From NCBI GenBank assembly GCA_934271655.1, contig CAKQRW010000037.1:1-32414 (forward strand): DNA of 32,414 nucleotides, given 5' to 3'. Positions 25,601 through 32,414 of the stretch are shown here, in pieces. Below the pieces are notes generated by a model that was given only the letters and a program-made list of their open reading frames with translations, was not told the DNA's origin and searched no databases. The first letter of the stretch is position 1. Every line of letters starts with the position of its first letter. The position numbers and the translations under genes were made by a program. Source of the stretch: an uncultured Bacteroidaceae bacterium. Its GTDB lineage: Bacteria; Bacteroidota; Bacteroidia; Bacteroidales; Bacteroidaceae.

Positions 25601-26185
25601 GTCCACCAGCTGCAGCCACTTCCCGACATCTGCGCAGACAATGGCATAATGAAGATGCTCATCACACACCGCATAGCCTTCATCGCCGCCAAGTCGCCCC
25701 ACTCATCGCCTTCACCTCAGACTAACATCATTGAGGCAAAGATGATTGCGGCCACAGTCTACCAGGCCTACCGTCTATGCCTGCTCACAGGCAAGACGTT
25801 TCACAAGGAGAAGGCCGTAGGTGTCATAGTGCCTTACAGAAACCAGATATCGGCTGTGAGAAATGCCATTGACCAATTTGGCATCCCTGTGCTTCACGAC
25901 ATAACGATAGACACCGTGGAACGTTACCAGGGCAGCCAGCGCGACTGCATCGTCTACGGCTTCACTATCCAGCAGCGCCACCAGCTCAATTTCCTCACCA
26001 GCAACACCTTTGAGGAAGATGGCATGATGATAGACCGCAAGCTGAACGTGGCGATGACACGCGCAAGGCTCAACCTCGTCATGATAGGCAATCCTGCCCT
26101 GCTCAGCCAAAATGTCCTTTTCAGCGAGCTGATGGAGTTTATCCGCAGCAAGGGCGGCTACTACTCGTCGATGCCTGTCAACTGA
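22661..26185 (+). CDS. Dna2-like protein: PD-(D/E)XK nuclease fused to an Upf1-type SF1 helicase
   Basis: 1174 residues. The middle region has a RecB/Cas4/Dna2-type nuclease core: D382 in GRMDF, E395 and K397 in IIEQKSGKG, and a QLLLYRALF helix (421-429). The C-terminal half is an SF1 helicase: Walker A GPPGTGKT (742-749), Walker B VDEAS (863-867), GDHKQLP (895-901), ERYQGSQRD (1087-1095) and NVAMTRAR (1129-1136). Residues 1-320 match nothing I recognise; C134 and C137 form one CxxC but a complete iron-sulfur set is not obvious. The arrangement resembles Dna2, which trims 5' flaps and resects ends, so a DNA replication or repair role is inferred. Defence is an alternative for such fusions, but no defence partner is adjacent. 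Confidence 0.88.
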   Translation: MSKHTIYTNAYDHGDVKPQSHRPIITESASDFYSLLESTCADEQSTEERYSILRNVFHRAIEQSIAYCPIAFVGPFAKLDFCIKRYHIDSSTADLLQMARKELWPSRTQIEPFTEDYLAESFPHNLKATALLVCHLCGKVAIPESLRQFFPKTDRKRTWGKFVSKSTRAVVNRWDDSYIWVTADEDYRELKVCYSKENNMLTHDGKADWSYLNDILWEGAQLNLVRLRHSEEKDAWMPELIILEPDYLVNITTIASCFESYAESPFVNIINKIRPQDSAMPMHLGILAGQMLDDTVHGRERSVNESLKDYARSNALSMMACKEMRKKIFYENFKNDARTQKQNIQRLIGENLPQIVTGYDKKNVTLEPSFFSDTLGIQGRMDFLHEENGNAVIIEQKSGKGEFVPNTDIDTPVMKEQHHLQLLLYRALFRYEFNKYAGQLKHVMLLYSRYAKGLLIAPQAPELLMRAFKMRNLIAWTEIRYAKEEKGLDFLKTLTPEKLNKKHANGTLWEMYTRPQLKYLLDPIAHASELELAYYLRFMRFIENEMLLSKVGNKTKDNSGFAAIWHDTLEEKRAAGNIYDGLEIAALGSDESGINSVTLKLKQDFSADSTNFRPGDIVLLYPYKKEHIPDACAQMVSRGTIEDIREDSIIVKLRNSQTDAQVFDRHKGEFWAIEHDLYDSSDNALLRAMHSFLSATQSRRDLLLLQREPRVDTSLTIKGEYRNFNTLVTRAKQARDLFLIIGPPGTGKTSYGLVNLLKEELMEEGTNILLVSYTNRAVDEICSKLVEMREEDPSFNFIRIGSYYSCSDEYRRYLINENNLRSDKPGQELKRLIDNTRVFCATTSSINGNKSIFSLKHFSLAIVDEASQIIEPHLVGLFSTHRDGHEDIDRFVLIGDHKQLPAVVQQIEEESAVTEDMLRDIQLTDCRDSLFERLLRHFKTDNGYDERFVYMLAKQGRMHQEIAEFPNRFFYGGKLDVVPLVHQLQPLPDICADNGIMKMLITHRIAFIAAKSPHSSPSPQTNIIEAKMIAATVYQAYRLCLLTGKTFHKEKAVGVIVPYRNQISAVRNAIDQFGIPVLHDITIDTVERYQGSQRDCIVYGFTIQQRHQLNFLTSNTFEEDGMMIDRKLNVAMTRARLNLVMIGNPALLSQNVLFSELMEFIRSKGGYYSSMPVN

Positions 26186-26202
26186 AATAAATTTGGAAAT
26201 AA

Positions 26203-26234
26203 TTTTGTCATTTAATGAAATATATCTATTTTTG
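26203..26234 (+). promoter_or_regulatory. Promoter upstream of the thioredoxin-like gene
   Basis: TTTTG (26203-26207), 19 bases, then TATTTTTG (26227-26234): a good Bacteroidota-type promoter. It predicts a leader of about 100 bases that contains the repeat at 26273-26335. Confidence 0.65.
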
Positions 26235-26272
26235 CAACCGACAGCAGCATGACCATAGAGACAGTTTTAGAC

Positions 26273-26335
26273 ATCTGCTTAACAATATAAAAAGTATCTG
26301 CTTACAGACAACATAATCTGCTTACAAACAACATA
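26273..26335 (+). repeat. Three tandem units in the thioredoxin gene leader
   Basis: ATCTGCTTA begins units at 26273, 26296 and 26316 (23, 20 and 20 bp). The last two differ by one base (ATCTGCTTACAGACAACATA and ATCTGCTTACAAACAACATA). The array ends eight bases before the ATG. Confidence 0.8.
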
Positions 26336-26343
26336 AAAGGAAT

Positions 26344-26850
26344 ATGAAGCGAACGGTTCTTTTTGCTGTCATAATGACTTGCGCCATCATGACAGCCTAT
26401 GCCCAAGAGGGCTTGAAGAGAGTGTATGACGAGAGCATCGACCCGATGGGGCAGATTGACGCGGCTGTGACGAAAGCCAAGGACGAGGGCAAGTTTGTCG
26501 TTTGCCAGGTGGGCGGCAACTGGTGTCCCTGGTGCCTGAGGTTTGCCGACTTCGTGGAGAGAGACACCGTGGTGAACAAGGTGGTGAACGACAGCTTTGA
26601 GTATATCCACGTGAACTACAACCCACGGCAGTCTGCTGGCGCTGAGGCTGTGGAGAAGGCCAAGCTGCTGATGCAGCGTCTGGGCTACTGCGGGCGATTC
26701 GGCTTCCCTGTTTTTGTGGTGCTGGATGGCAACGGACATGTACTCCACATCCAGGACTCCAGTTTACTTGAGGAAGGAAAGGGATACAGCGAGGAGAAAG
26801 TATTGCGGTTTTTCCGCAACTGGACTCCAAAGGCTGTAGACGGTCAATGA
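26344..26850 (+). CDS. Exported thioredoxin-fold protein with CPWC active site
   Basis: 168 residues. The signal peptide ends at residue 20 (TAYA-Q). The redox motif WCPWC places cysteines at 61 and 64. A cis-proline is seen in FGFPVFVV. The spacing and the KAKDEGKFVV lead-in resemble thioredoxin_7/DUF255-like periplasmic proteins. It probably reduces or shuffles disulfides outside the cytoplasm. The next gene, a cysteine protease, starts 78 bases downstream, so a link in keeping the protease cysteine reduced is possible but inferred. A promoter at 26203-26234 and a repeat-bearing leader precede it. Confidence 0.88.
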   Translation: MKRTVLFAVIMTCAIMTAYAQEGLKRVYDESIDPMGQIDAAVTKAKDEGKFVVCQVGGNWCPWCLRFADFVERDTVVNKVVNDSFEYIHVNYNPRQSAGAEAVEKAKLLMQRLGYCGRFGFPVFVVLDGNGHVLHIQDSSLLEEGKGYSEEKVLRFFRNWTPKAVDGQ

Positions 26851-26928
26851 CCTGGCATACTGGAGCGGCACAACTGTTATATTTATCTGACACGCATTCA
26901 CTTAACCTATTTACTCTTTCTCTCATTT

Positions 26929-29550
26929 ATGAAACAAAACGACTACAGACCAATGAAGCAGAAGACACAGCGTGCTGTTCTGCTGATGGCGGGATTGGCG
27001 TTGGCTCACGCCTGGGCATGGGCAGGACCGCGCAGTTTTCGCCAGGCACAAGCCATAGCCGAGCGGCAGGCCACCGTGCAAGGCATCAACATGAGCCAGC
27101 AAGCCATTGCCAAGGCCAGAAAGCGCTTTCAGGCAAATGGCAATGGCGCATCATCGTCTGCTCCAAGCTATTATGTCTTCGACAACGGCGATGACAACGG
27201 CTTCACCATCGTCTCGGGCGATGACCAATGGCCAGAGATAGTGGGCTATTCAGCCCATGGCAACTCCGAACAGGCTCTGCAAGCTGAGGGATGCGCTGAC
27301 TTTCTGGAGGCTTACGAGCAGATGGTCGAAGCAGCCAACAGCGGTGACACGCTGGCCAAACGGATGCTGGCCGAGCGGAAGGCTCTCAGCGCCAACGCCA
27401 GCTACAAGCAGCCTAAGGTGATGCCTCTCCTTGGCGACATAGCCTGGAATCAATCAGAGCCTTTCAACAACTGGTGCCCCGAGTATCAACGGGGAAAAAA
27501 ATGTGCCACGGGATGTGTGGCCACAGCTATGGCACAGGTGATGATGTACTACAAGTATCCCAAGGAGCTGAAGGAAGACATTCCTGCTTATCGCTCTTAT
27601 TCCATTGCGACAGACATGCCAGCCATCGCCAAAGGGGAGACTTACGACTGGGACAACATGCGTCCCAACTATTCCTCCAACTACACACAGGCACAAGCAG
27701 ACGCTGTGGCCAAACTGATGCTGCACTGTGGCGAGTCTGTGCAGATGAGATACGGAGCTTCATCAGCAGCGTCTTTGACGCCGAGCACTCTGGTCAAATA
27801 TTTTGGCTATGACGCTGATTTGGTGCAGAATCTGTACCGTAGCTCATACACATTGGAAGAATGGAGCAAACTGATAGACCGCGAGATGGTGGCCGCCAGA
27901 CCTGTGCTTTACAGCGGGGCGTCCTCCACAAGTGGCCATCAATATATATGCGACGGAACTGATGGCAACGGCCTCTATCATATCAACTGGGGATGGGGAG
28001 GCCTGAGCGACGGCTATTACGACATCACTATTCTTAACCCTTCGAATCGCGGTGCTGGCGCAGGTACTGGCTCTGATGGGTATAAGCGTAGCTGCTCCAT
28101 GATCATCGGCATAGCTCCAGACAATGGCGTGGCCGACGAGCCTTTGGTTGAGCACAAGTCCCTGTCTGTCACAGCTTCTTATGAAGACCGTGTCATTATA
28201 GTGAAAGGCGAGAGAACCGATGCGTCGGCCAACTTCACAGTCAAGCTGTCCGTATCGTGCGGCAATCTTACCGACCAAGATTTTCACGGACTTTTCGCCA
28301 TCGGAATAAAAGGCTCGGATGGCTCATACACTCCGGTGTCAGAAAGCATTGCTCTGAATTTGCCCAAGATGCTGGAGGATGGCACGTATTATCTGAACCA
28401 TTCCGACTTCACCTTTGACTATGCTTTTCCTATTGGAATCACCAGCCTCTACGGTGTCTACAGCACGGACAGTGGCGAGAGCTGGCACGCGTGCGACAAT
28501 GCGAGAGACCCTGTATTCTTTGAGGTGGAGGCTACAGCCACCACCCTTACCGTCAGCGGCGACAGACTTTCCGCAGAGCTCACAGGCCCTGACGAGATAT
28601 ATTCCGACCAAGACAACTATTTCGAGGTGACCTTGACTAACGGCAGCCCGCATGAGTACCTGGGAACGATAGGTGTCTACACGAACAAAGACGACAAGCT
28701 GCCTTCCTGCGTAACGACAGCAGCAGATGTAGATGAATATGCTTGCATTCCTGCGGGTGGACAGACAAAGATCATTTTCTCCCTGAAGCCACAAGCCGGC
28801 GACCTGTATGTATGGATCACAGACAGATATTACAACGCTATTGGCGATGCGCATAAATTCTCTGTCATCCAGTCAGAAGAGCCCATACTGGTGATGACAA
28901 GCAAGAAGGTCAATGTCACACCTGGCGACTACGAGAATGATTCTGCTTATTACTATGCCAACACCAAAGTGAAGATGCCAAGGATCAACGCTGACAAGGC
29001 TGAAATCACCTACTCCATCAGAAACGATGGCGGAACATACAGGACTGATTTCCAACTGTATGCTTTCGGATTTGACAGCACGTCCAATCCTTGCTACTAC
29101 AGTCAGAGCCAACAGGTGCTGCTTCCTGGAGGCGGAACCACTACCGATGTCAACTTCACAGTGAGTCCTGACCAACTGAACGGATGCAAGTCTTTCAGGA
29201 CCCAGCTGATCACACAAAAGGACTTGGACCAGTCGGCCATCGACGAAGAGAGGCTGTATCTTGTGGACAACCCTTTCAACTACTACATCGTGGCAGGCTC
29301 GGAGCTGGTTGGCTACATAGCAGGGGCTTCTGGCACTGGCATCGAGCAAGTGGCGGAAAGAAACGGCTTACGTATCAGCGTCAACGCTGGCATGGTTTCT
29401 ATTCTGTCGTCTGAGAACAGGACGGTCTCTGTTTTTCAGGCCAATGGACAACTTGCTGCCAAGGCCAACATCTCGGCTGGCATACCTGCTACTATCAGCC
29501 TTCGTCCTGGCATATACATAGTGGAAGGAATGAAGATTGCAGTCAAGTAA
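26929..29550 (+). CDS. C10-family cysteine protease (streptopain/interpain-like) with probable T9SS sorting domain
   Basis: 873 residues; the Met at codon 9 (26953) may be the true start and gives a tidier signal peptide (MKQKTQRAVLLMAGLALAHA). Domains: propeptide/inhibitor region about 34-160; C10 catalytic domain about 160-395 with nucleophile C196 in ATGCVATAMAQ and H337 in TSGHQYICDG, plus HINWGWGG (351-358); beta-sandwich-like region about 400-800; C-terminal segment about 805-873 with VFQANGQL and LRPGIYIVEGMKIAVK, the pattern of type IX secretion sorting domains. Relatives such as streptopain and Prevotella interpain A cut host proteins, so a surface or secreted virulence or nutrient role is likely. 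Zymogen activation is expected. Confidence 0.92.
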   Translation: MKQNDYRPMKQKTQRAVLLMAGLALAHAWAWAGPRSFRQAQAIAERQATVQGINMSQQAIAKARKRFQANGNGASSSAPSYYVFDNGDDNGFTIVSGDDQWPEIVGYSAHGNSEQALQAEGCADFLEAYEQMVEAANSGDTLAKRMLAERKALSANASYKQPKVMPLLGDIAWNQSEPFNNWCPEYQRGKKCATGCVATAMAQVMMYYKYPKELKEDIPAYRSYSIATDMPAIAKGETYDWDNMRPNYSSNYTQAQADAVAKLMLHCGESVQMRYGASSAASLTPSTLVKYFGYDADLVQNLYRSSYTLEEWSKLIDREMVAARPVLYSGASSTSGHQYICDGTDGNGLYHINWGWGGLSDGYYDITILNPSNRGAGAGTGSDGYKRSCSMIIGIAPDNGVADEPLVEHKSLSVTASYEDRVIIVKGERTDASANFTVKLSVSCGNLTDQDFHGLFAIGIKGSDGSYTPVSESIALNLPKMLEDGTYYLNHSDFTFDYAFPIGITSLYGVYSTDSGESWHACDNARDPVFFEVEATATTLTVSGDRLSAELTGPDEIYSDQDNYFEVTLTNGSPHEYLGTIGVYTNKDDKLPSCVTTAADVDEYACIPAGGQTKIIFSLKPQAGDLYVWITDRYYNAIGDAHKFSVIQSEEPILVMTSKKVNVTPGDYENDSAYYYANTKVKMPRINADKAEITYSIRNDGGTYRTDFQLYAFGFDSTSNPCYYSQSQQVLLPGGGTTTDVNFTVSPDQLNGCKSFRTQLITQKDLDQSAIDEERLYLVDNPFNYYIVAGSELVGYIAGASGTGIEQVAERNGLRISVNAGMVSILSSENRTVSVFQANGQLAAKANISAGIPATISLRPGIYIVEGMKIAVK

Positions 29551-29552
29551 TT

Positions 29553-29616
29553 GTGGGATAGGCTGCGCCAATGATGCCGCCTCTGAACAAGGCTGTTTCA
29601 TTGGCGCACCACCCCA
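29553..29616. terminator. Hairpin after the C10 protease gene
   Basis: TGCGCCAATGA (29564-29574) pairs with TCATTGGCGCA (29598-29608), and GTGGG/CCCAC can extend the stem. The following bases are CTCTATTTATT rather than a clean T-run. Probable terminator three bases past the stop. Confidence 0.55.
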
Positions 29617-29655
29617 CTCTATTTATTGGGGCTGCAAGTGCACAAGATTTAAAAT

Positions 29656-29853
29656 AGTCACTTGCATCTGCTAACCCAGTCACTTGCATCAACTAACTCA
29701 GTCACTTGCATCTGCTAACCCAGTCACTTACGTCAGCTAACCAAGTCACTTGCATCTGCTAACCAAGTCACTTGCATCTGCTAACTCAGTCACTTGCATC
29801 AACTAACTCAGTCACTTGCATCAACTACCCCAGTCACTTGCATGCGCTAATCT
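29656..29853. repeat. Nine 22-bp tandem repeats
   Basis: Units of the type AGTCACTTGCATCTGCTAAC-CC begin exactly every 22 bases from 29656 to 29832. Variation is concentrated in the TCTGC/TCAAC and the final two bases; AGTCACTT is kept in all nine. No spacers, so it is not a CRISPR. It lies between the C10 protease and the restriction enzyme gene. Confidence 0.95.
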
Positions 29854-29870
29854 TGTACTAAAGAGACAGG

Positions 29871-30120
29871 TCTATTGCGGATGCTGGCGTGGCAATGAGG
29901 CCGTCTGATTCATCAGATGAGTTATAGCTGTCTGTAAAATCTAAAAGCCGAGCAGAACCCAGCATTCTTCTTCTACTTACGATTGATGATGGGGCACACA
30001 CCATCTCACTCTACTTTTTAAACCTTGCAATGCCCTATGCTTTACATATCGTCATTCTAAGGTTTGCTCATTGTCATTCTAAGGTTTGCATATCGCTATC
30101 CTATGGTTTGCATATCATTA
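29871..30120. repeat. Dispersed intergenic repeat, copy B
   Basis: Collinear with 2751-3020: ATTGCGGATGC, CTGATTCATCAGA (29905-29917), GTCTGTAAA (29930-29938), GCATTC, ATTGATGA, CCTTGCAAT, then 22-bp units (30048, 30070, 30092) of the type ATCGTCATTCTAAGGTTTGC. It runs into the stop codon of the minus-strand restriction enzyme gene. Confidence 0.65.
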
Positions 30121-32414
30121 TCCAACAACATTCATCGCTTGCACCTTTTCATCAACAAAGGCTCTTTCCTTTTCTGACAAGTGATATTTGTCGTAAAGAA
30201 GAGAGTTTATCTCATCTATAGACAGCGACCAATCGATGTCAGAATGTTCTGAAAAGTCTTGCAGAGGGACAAACTTCCAGATTTCTGGAGTCAGATGATG
30301 AGTAGATTTCATACCTCCTAACAATGCACGAACAAACTTGGTGGCTACATATTTCCTAACAGCATTTGCCTCGAAAGCCGTTGTAAACTTACCTATACTG
30401 ATAAAAGTCTCGGTATTGCCTACACCAGGATTCCCTACAATAGGAGGAGTCAATGTTTCACCAAATATTCCATTAGCATTAGCACTTGCCATAAACACCT
30501 TATAATCATCCAAATTCTTTACCTCTCTTATGTAATCGCGTCTTACATATTTCAGCACACGAGCATTGTCCATTCGTCCAAGAATTCTGATATAATCATT
30601 GCCATCGTCAGGCTTTTCATCGAAGAAAACCTGTGGCAAACGCTCAAAAATATTTGTCGAGACATCATACGGATGGCCATTGCTTAACTGGGCAAGAGCC
30701 TCTGGGTGGTCATCGTGCATTTTGTCCGTAAAACGATAAGCCGTTCTTGACACCACAATATCACTCATCGACTTAAAGTCCTTTCGATTGCTGACAGTCT
30801 GAATAATAGTGTTCAGCTCTTGATAGGGAGTAAACAGACCAATAGGTCCTTTGCGTACGGCATCATCCCTCACACTGATGGCAAGTCCACCTTTGATTTC
30901 TGTATTGTCAAATATACTCTTCCCCCAAAATTTTAGAATTGCAAGATGTGGGTCACCCAACATTTTCTTGTTCCACTCTTTTGGCGTACTGCCAGCATTC
31001 GTTAGGAATCGAGCAGGATGTATCATCTCGACAAAGCCAGCCATTTCGTATGCAGAGTCCAAGAATTTATTATACAGAGGACCATTGTAGGTCTTCTGCT
31101 CTCCCACCGCATTGTCTTGATAAGGTGGGTTTCCTATTACCACACTAGCATCTATTTTCTTCAAACAATTCATCAATATCTCTTTCTTTTTCTCATTCAA
31201 CAAATCGTAAGTATTGAAATTCTCTATCACATGACAGACAGGCATTCCCAACAAAGCATACACTTTTCGAGTAAACTCATAAGTCAAAGGTGAAGTAGGC
31301 AAGGAATAGACCGACTTCTTAACCTTGTCGCCGTATGCTTTGAAAAGCGCATTGGCAAACTCGCCTTGCTTGGCAGCGATGTCCAATATCTTTGTTCTCC
31401 TCTTTATCTTATCGTTAGGCAAATAACTGACCATCAAGTCTGCTACCCAATTAGGAGTAACAATCTCCGAAGTAGATAGTCTTCCGAATTTCTTCATGGC
31501 CCTATCCACTCTCTCTACGACTGGTATGGTCTTGTCATGAGCCAACCGATTCATGTGCGAGATTTTATAATCCAAGTCGCTCAACACGAATGGATTCATC
31601 AAGGAACGTATCGTTTGCAAAATTTCCTTGGTCAAACCTACATTCTTAGCAATACGAACATTGTCCTTCACATCAAGTATCTTAATCACATCATCCAGAG
31701 AGGCGACCTTGCTATCGGTCAAGAAAGCAAAGAACAATATCAGTGAATAAAATGTGGAAAGCTTCTTCTGAAGTTCTTTTGCCTCGTCAATACTCTCTTC
31801 ATCTTTCGTATCAGAATTGCCTTTTTCGTTCCCTTCCTCGCTTTCACATGAAGACTCCCCCGTGTCAAACTCATCGCCGTCACCTTTGTTTGCCGACATT
31901 TTGATTCCCTTCTTGGCATCTATCGGATATAAGGATTTCAATGCTTTAAGAATATCTTCATTTGAGAGCAACTCCGCATCCACAGGAATATCCGTTGCCT
32001 CGTCCATGATACTTTTGTTGGCTGAATAGGCATTGACCGCTTCAAGTATGTCATTGGGCTCCACTTCCCTCATCTTGTCTTTATTGACCATGATGATAGG
32101 AGATATTCTGAGCTCTTCGGCTATGCGGTCACTCAGTTTGGCATTTCCCTTCTTGTCAGTATTGACATTGTATATCTGAGCCTTCGCCTCTTGCATCCGG
32201 AACATCCTTCCTGGTTCAAAATCCACAAGGAGCGTCTGAGGTTTCATATTATATTTGATGATATGACCATCTTTGTCCTTGTATTCACGAATGTATTGGT
32301 TCTGCAAACGAAAGATGGCTTGGTCATATTCCTGAGGCGAAGCCGTATCTTTCAGATAGATCATGGTGTCCCATTGCTCCACGGTAGTACCTGTCAGCAT
32401 ACGGTTCACGGTCA
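30118..32414 (-). CDS. Helicase-methyltransferase restriction-modification enzyme, C-terminal part (type ISP / Eco57I-like)
   Basis: The frame is still open at the window edge, so the start is missing; residue numbers count from the GTG at 32409. Residues 1-40 carry the end of an SF2 helicase (TVEQWDTMIYLKD and the QEYDQAIFRLQNQY motif VI region). Residues 174-211 are an acidic, Gly/Ser-rich linker. The methyltransferase has motif I DIAAKQGEF (343-351) and the catalytic NPPY at 427-430, typical of N6-adenine enzymes. The remainder (about 480-763) should include target recognition. Helicase-methyltransferase-recognition order is that of single-chain ATP-dependent (type ISP) enzymes, whose nuclease would be N-terminal and outside the window. 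Base composition is more A/T-rich than the neighbours, suggesting transfer. Confidence 0.8.
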   Translation of the reverse strand, partial: TVNRMLTGTTVEQWDTMIYLKDTASPQEYDQAIFRLQNQYIREYKDKDGHIIKYNMKPQTLLVDFEPGRMFRMQEAKAQIYNVNTDKKGNAKLSDRIAEELRISPIIMVNKDKMREVEPNDILEAVNAYSANKSIMDEATDIPVDAELLSNEDILKALKSLYPIDAKKGIKMSANKGDGDEFDTGESSCESEEGNEKGNSDTKDEESIDEAKELQKKLSTFYSLILFFAFLTDSKVASLDDVIKILDVKDNVRIAKNVGLTKEILQTIRSLMNPFVLSDLDYKISHMNRLAHDKTIPVVERVDRAMKKFGRLSTSEIVTPNWVADLMVSYLPNDKIKRRTKILDIAAKQGEFANALFKAYGDKVKKSVYSLPTSPLTYEFTRKVYALLGMPVCHVIENFNTYDLLNEKKKEILMNCLKKIDASVVIGNPPYQDNAVGEQKTYNGPLYNKFLDSAYEMAGFVEMIHPARFLTNAGSTPKEWNKKMLGDPHLAILKFWGKSIFDNTEIKGGLAISVRDDAVRKGPIGLFTPYQELNTIIQTVSNRKDFKSMSDIVVSRTAYRFTDKMHDDHPEALAQLSNGHPYDVSTNIFERLPQVFFDEKPDDGNDYIRILGRMDNARVLKYVRRDYIREVKNLDDYKVFMASANANGIFGETLTPPIVGNPGVGNTETFISIGKFTTAFEANAVRKYVATKFVRALLGGMKSTHHLTPEIWKFVPLQDFSEHSDIDWSLSIDEINSLLYDKYHLSEKERAFVDEKVQAMNVVG

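Noticed and set aside
29656..29853. CRISPR array
   Set aside because: The units are contiguous with no unique spacers and there are no cas genes.

Overview
The window reads as chromosomal DNA of a Bacteroidota member, most likely Prevotellaceae. The grounds are a SusC/SusD pair, promoter boxes of the Bacteroidota type (TAnnTTTG, sometimes with an upstream TTG), few Shine-Dalgarno sequences, a DUF3078 outer-membrane protein, a C10 (streptopain/interpain-type) protease ending in a probable type IX secretion sorting domain, and a tiny mS38/COX24-like protein beside RNase G. The genus call is inference; the phylum call is well supported.

Layout. 1-390: end of an unknown gene, then a 187-bp near-palindrome. 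390-2231: YgiQ-family radical SAM protein. 2232-3297: about 1 kb without genes but full of inverted and tandem repeats. 3298-8232 (minus strand): susD preceded by susC, an orphan nutrient-uptake pair with a recognisable promoter. 8571-14995 (plus strand): three tandem paralogs of about 650-700 aa. Each has a signal peptide, a roughly 400-residue helical region and a C-terminal HD-GYP-like phosphohydrolase domain. 15139-17928: CDF metal exporter, beta-carbonic anhydrase, secreted alpha/beta hydrolase. 18081-19472 (minus): DUF3078 protein. 19671-21651: mS38-like miniprotein and RNase G. 21976-26185: HAD phosphatase and a Dna2-like nuclease-helicase fusion. 26344-29550: exported thioredoxin-like protein and C10 protease. 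30118-32414 (minus): C-terminal part of a helicase-methyltransferase restriction enzyme, more A/T-rich than its surroundings and cut by the window edge.

The best candidate for an undescribed system is the triple array of exported HD-GYP-like proteins. HD-GYP domains normally work in the cytoplasm on cyclic dinucleotides. Here all three copies carry export signals, and no GGDEF, EAL or receiver domain is present. A periplasmic or secreted cyclic-dinucleotide or nucleotide phosphodiesterase is a reasonable hypothesis, not a demonstrated function.

The second theme is intergenic. Many gaps carry their own tandem array with a 20-27 bp period (44 bp, a 2 x 22 dimer, between susC and susD), often with small dyads inside the unit. 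In addition there are dispersed families: a 27-29 bp motif seen four times, a roughly 250-bp element seen twice, and CTATAG-rich tracts in three gaps. No tRNA, rRNA, insertion sequence or CRISPR array was recognised.
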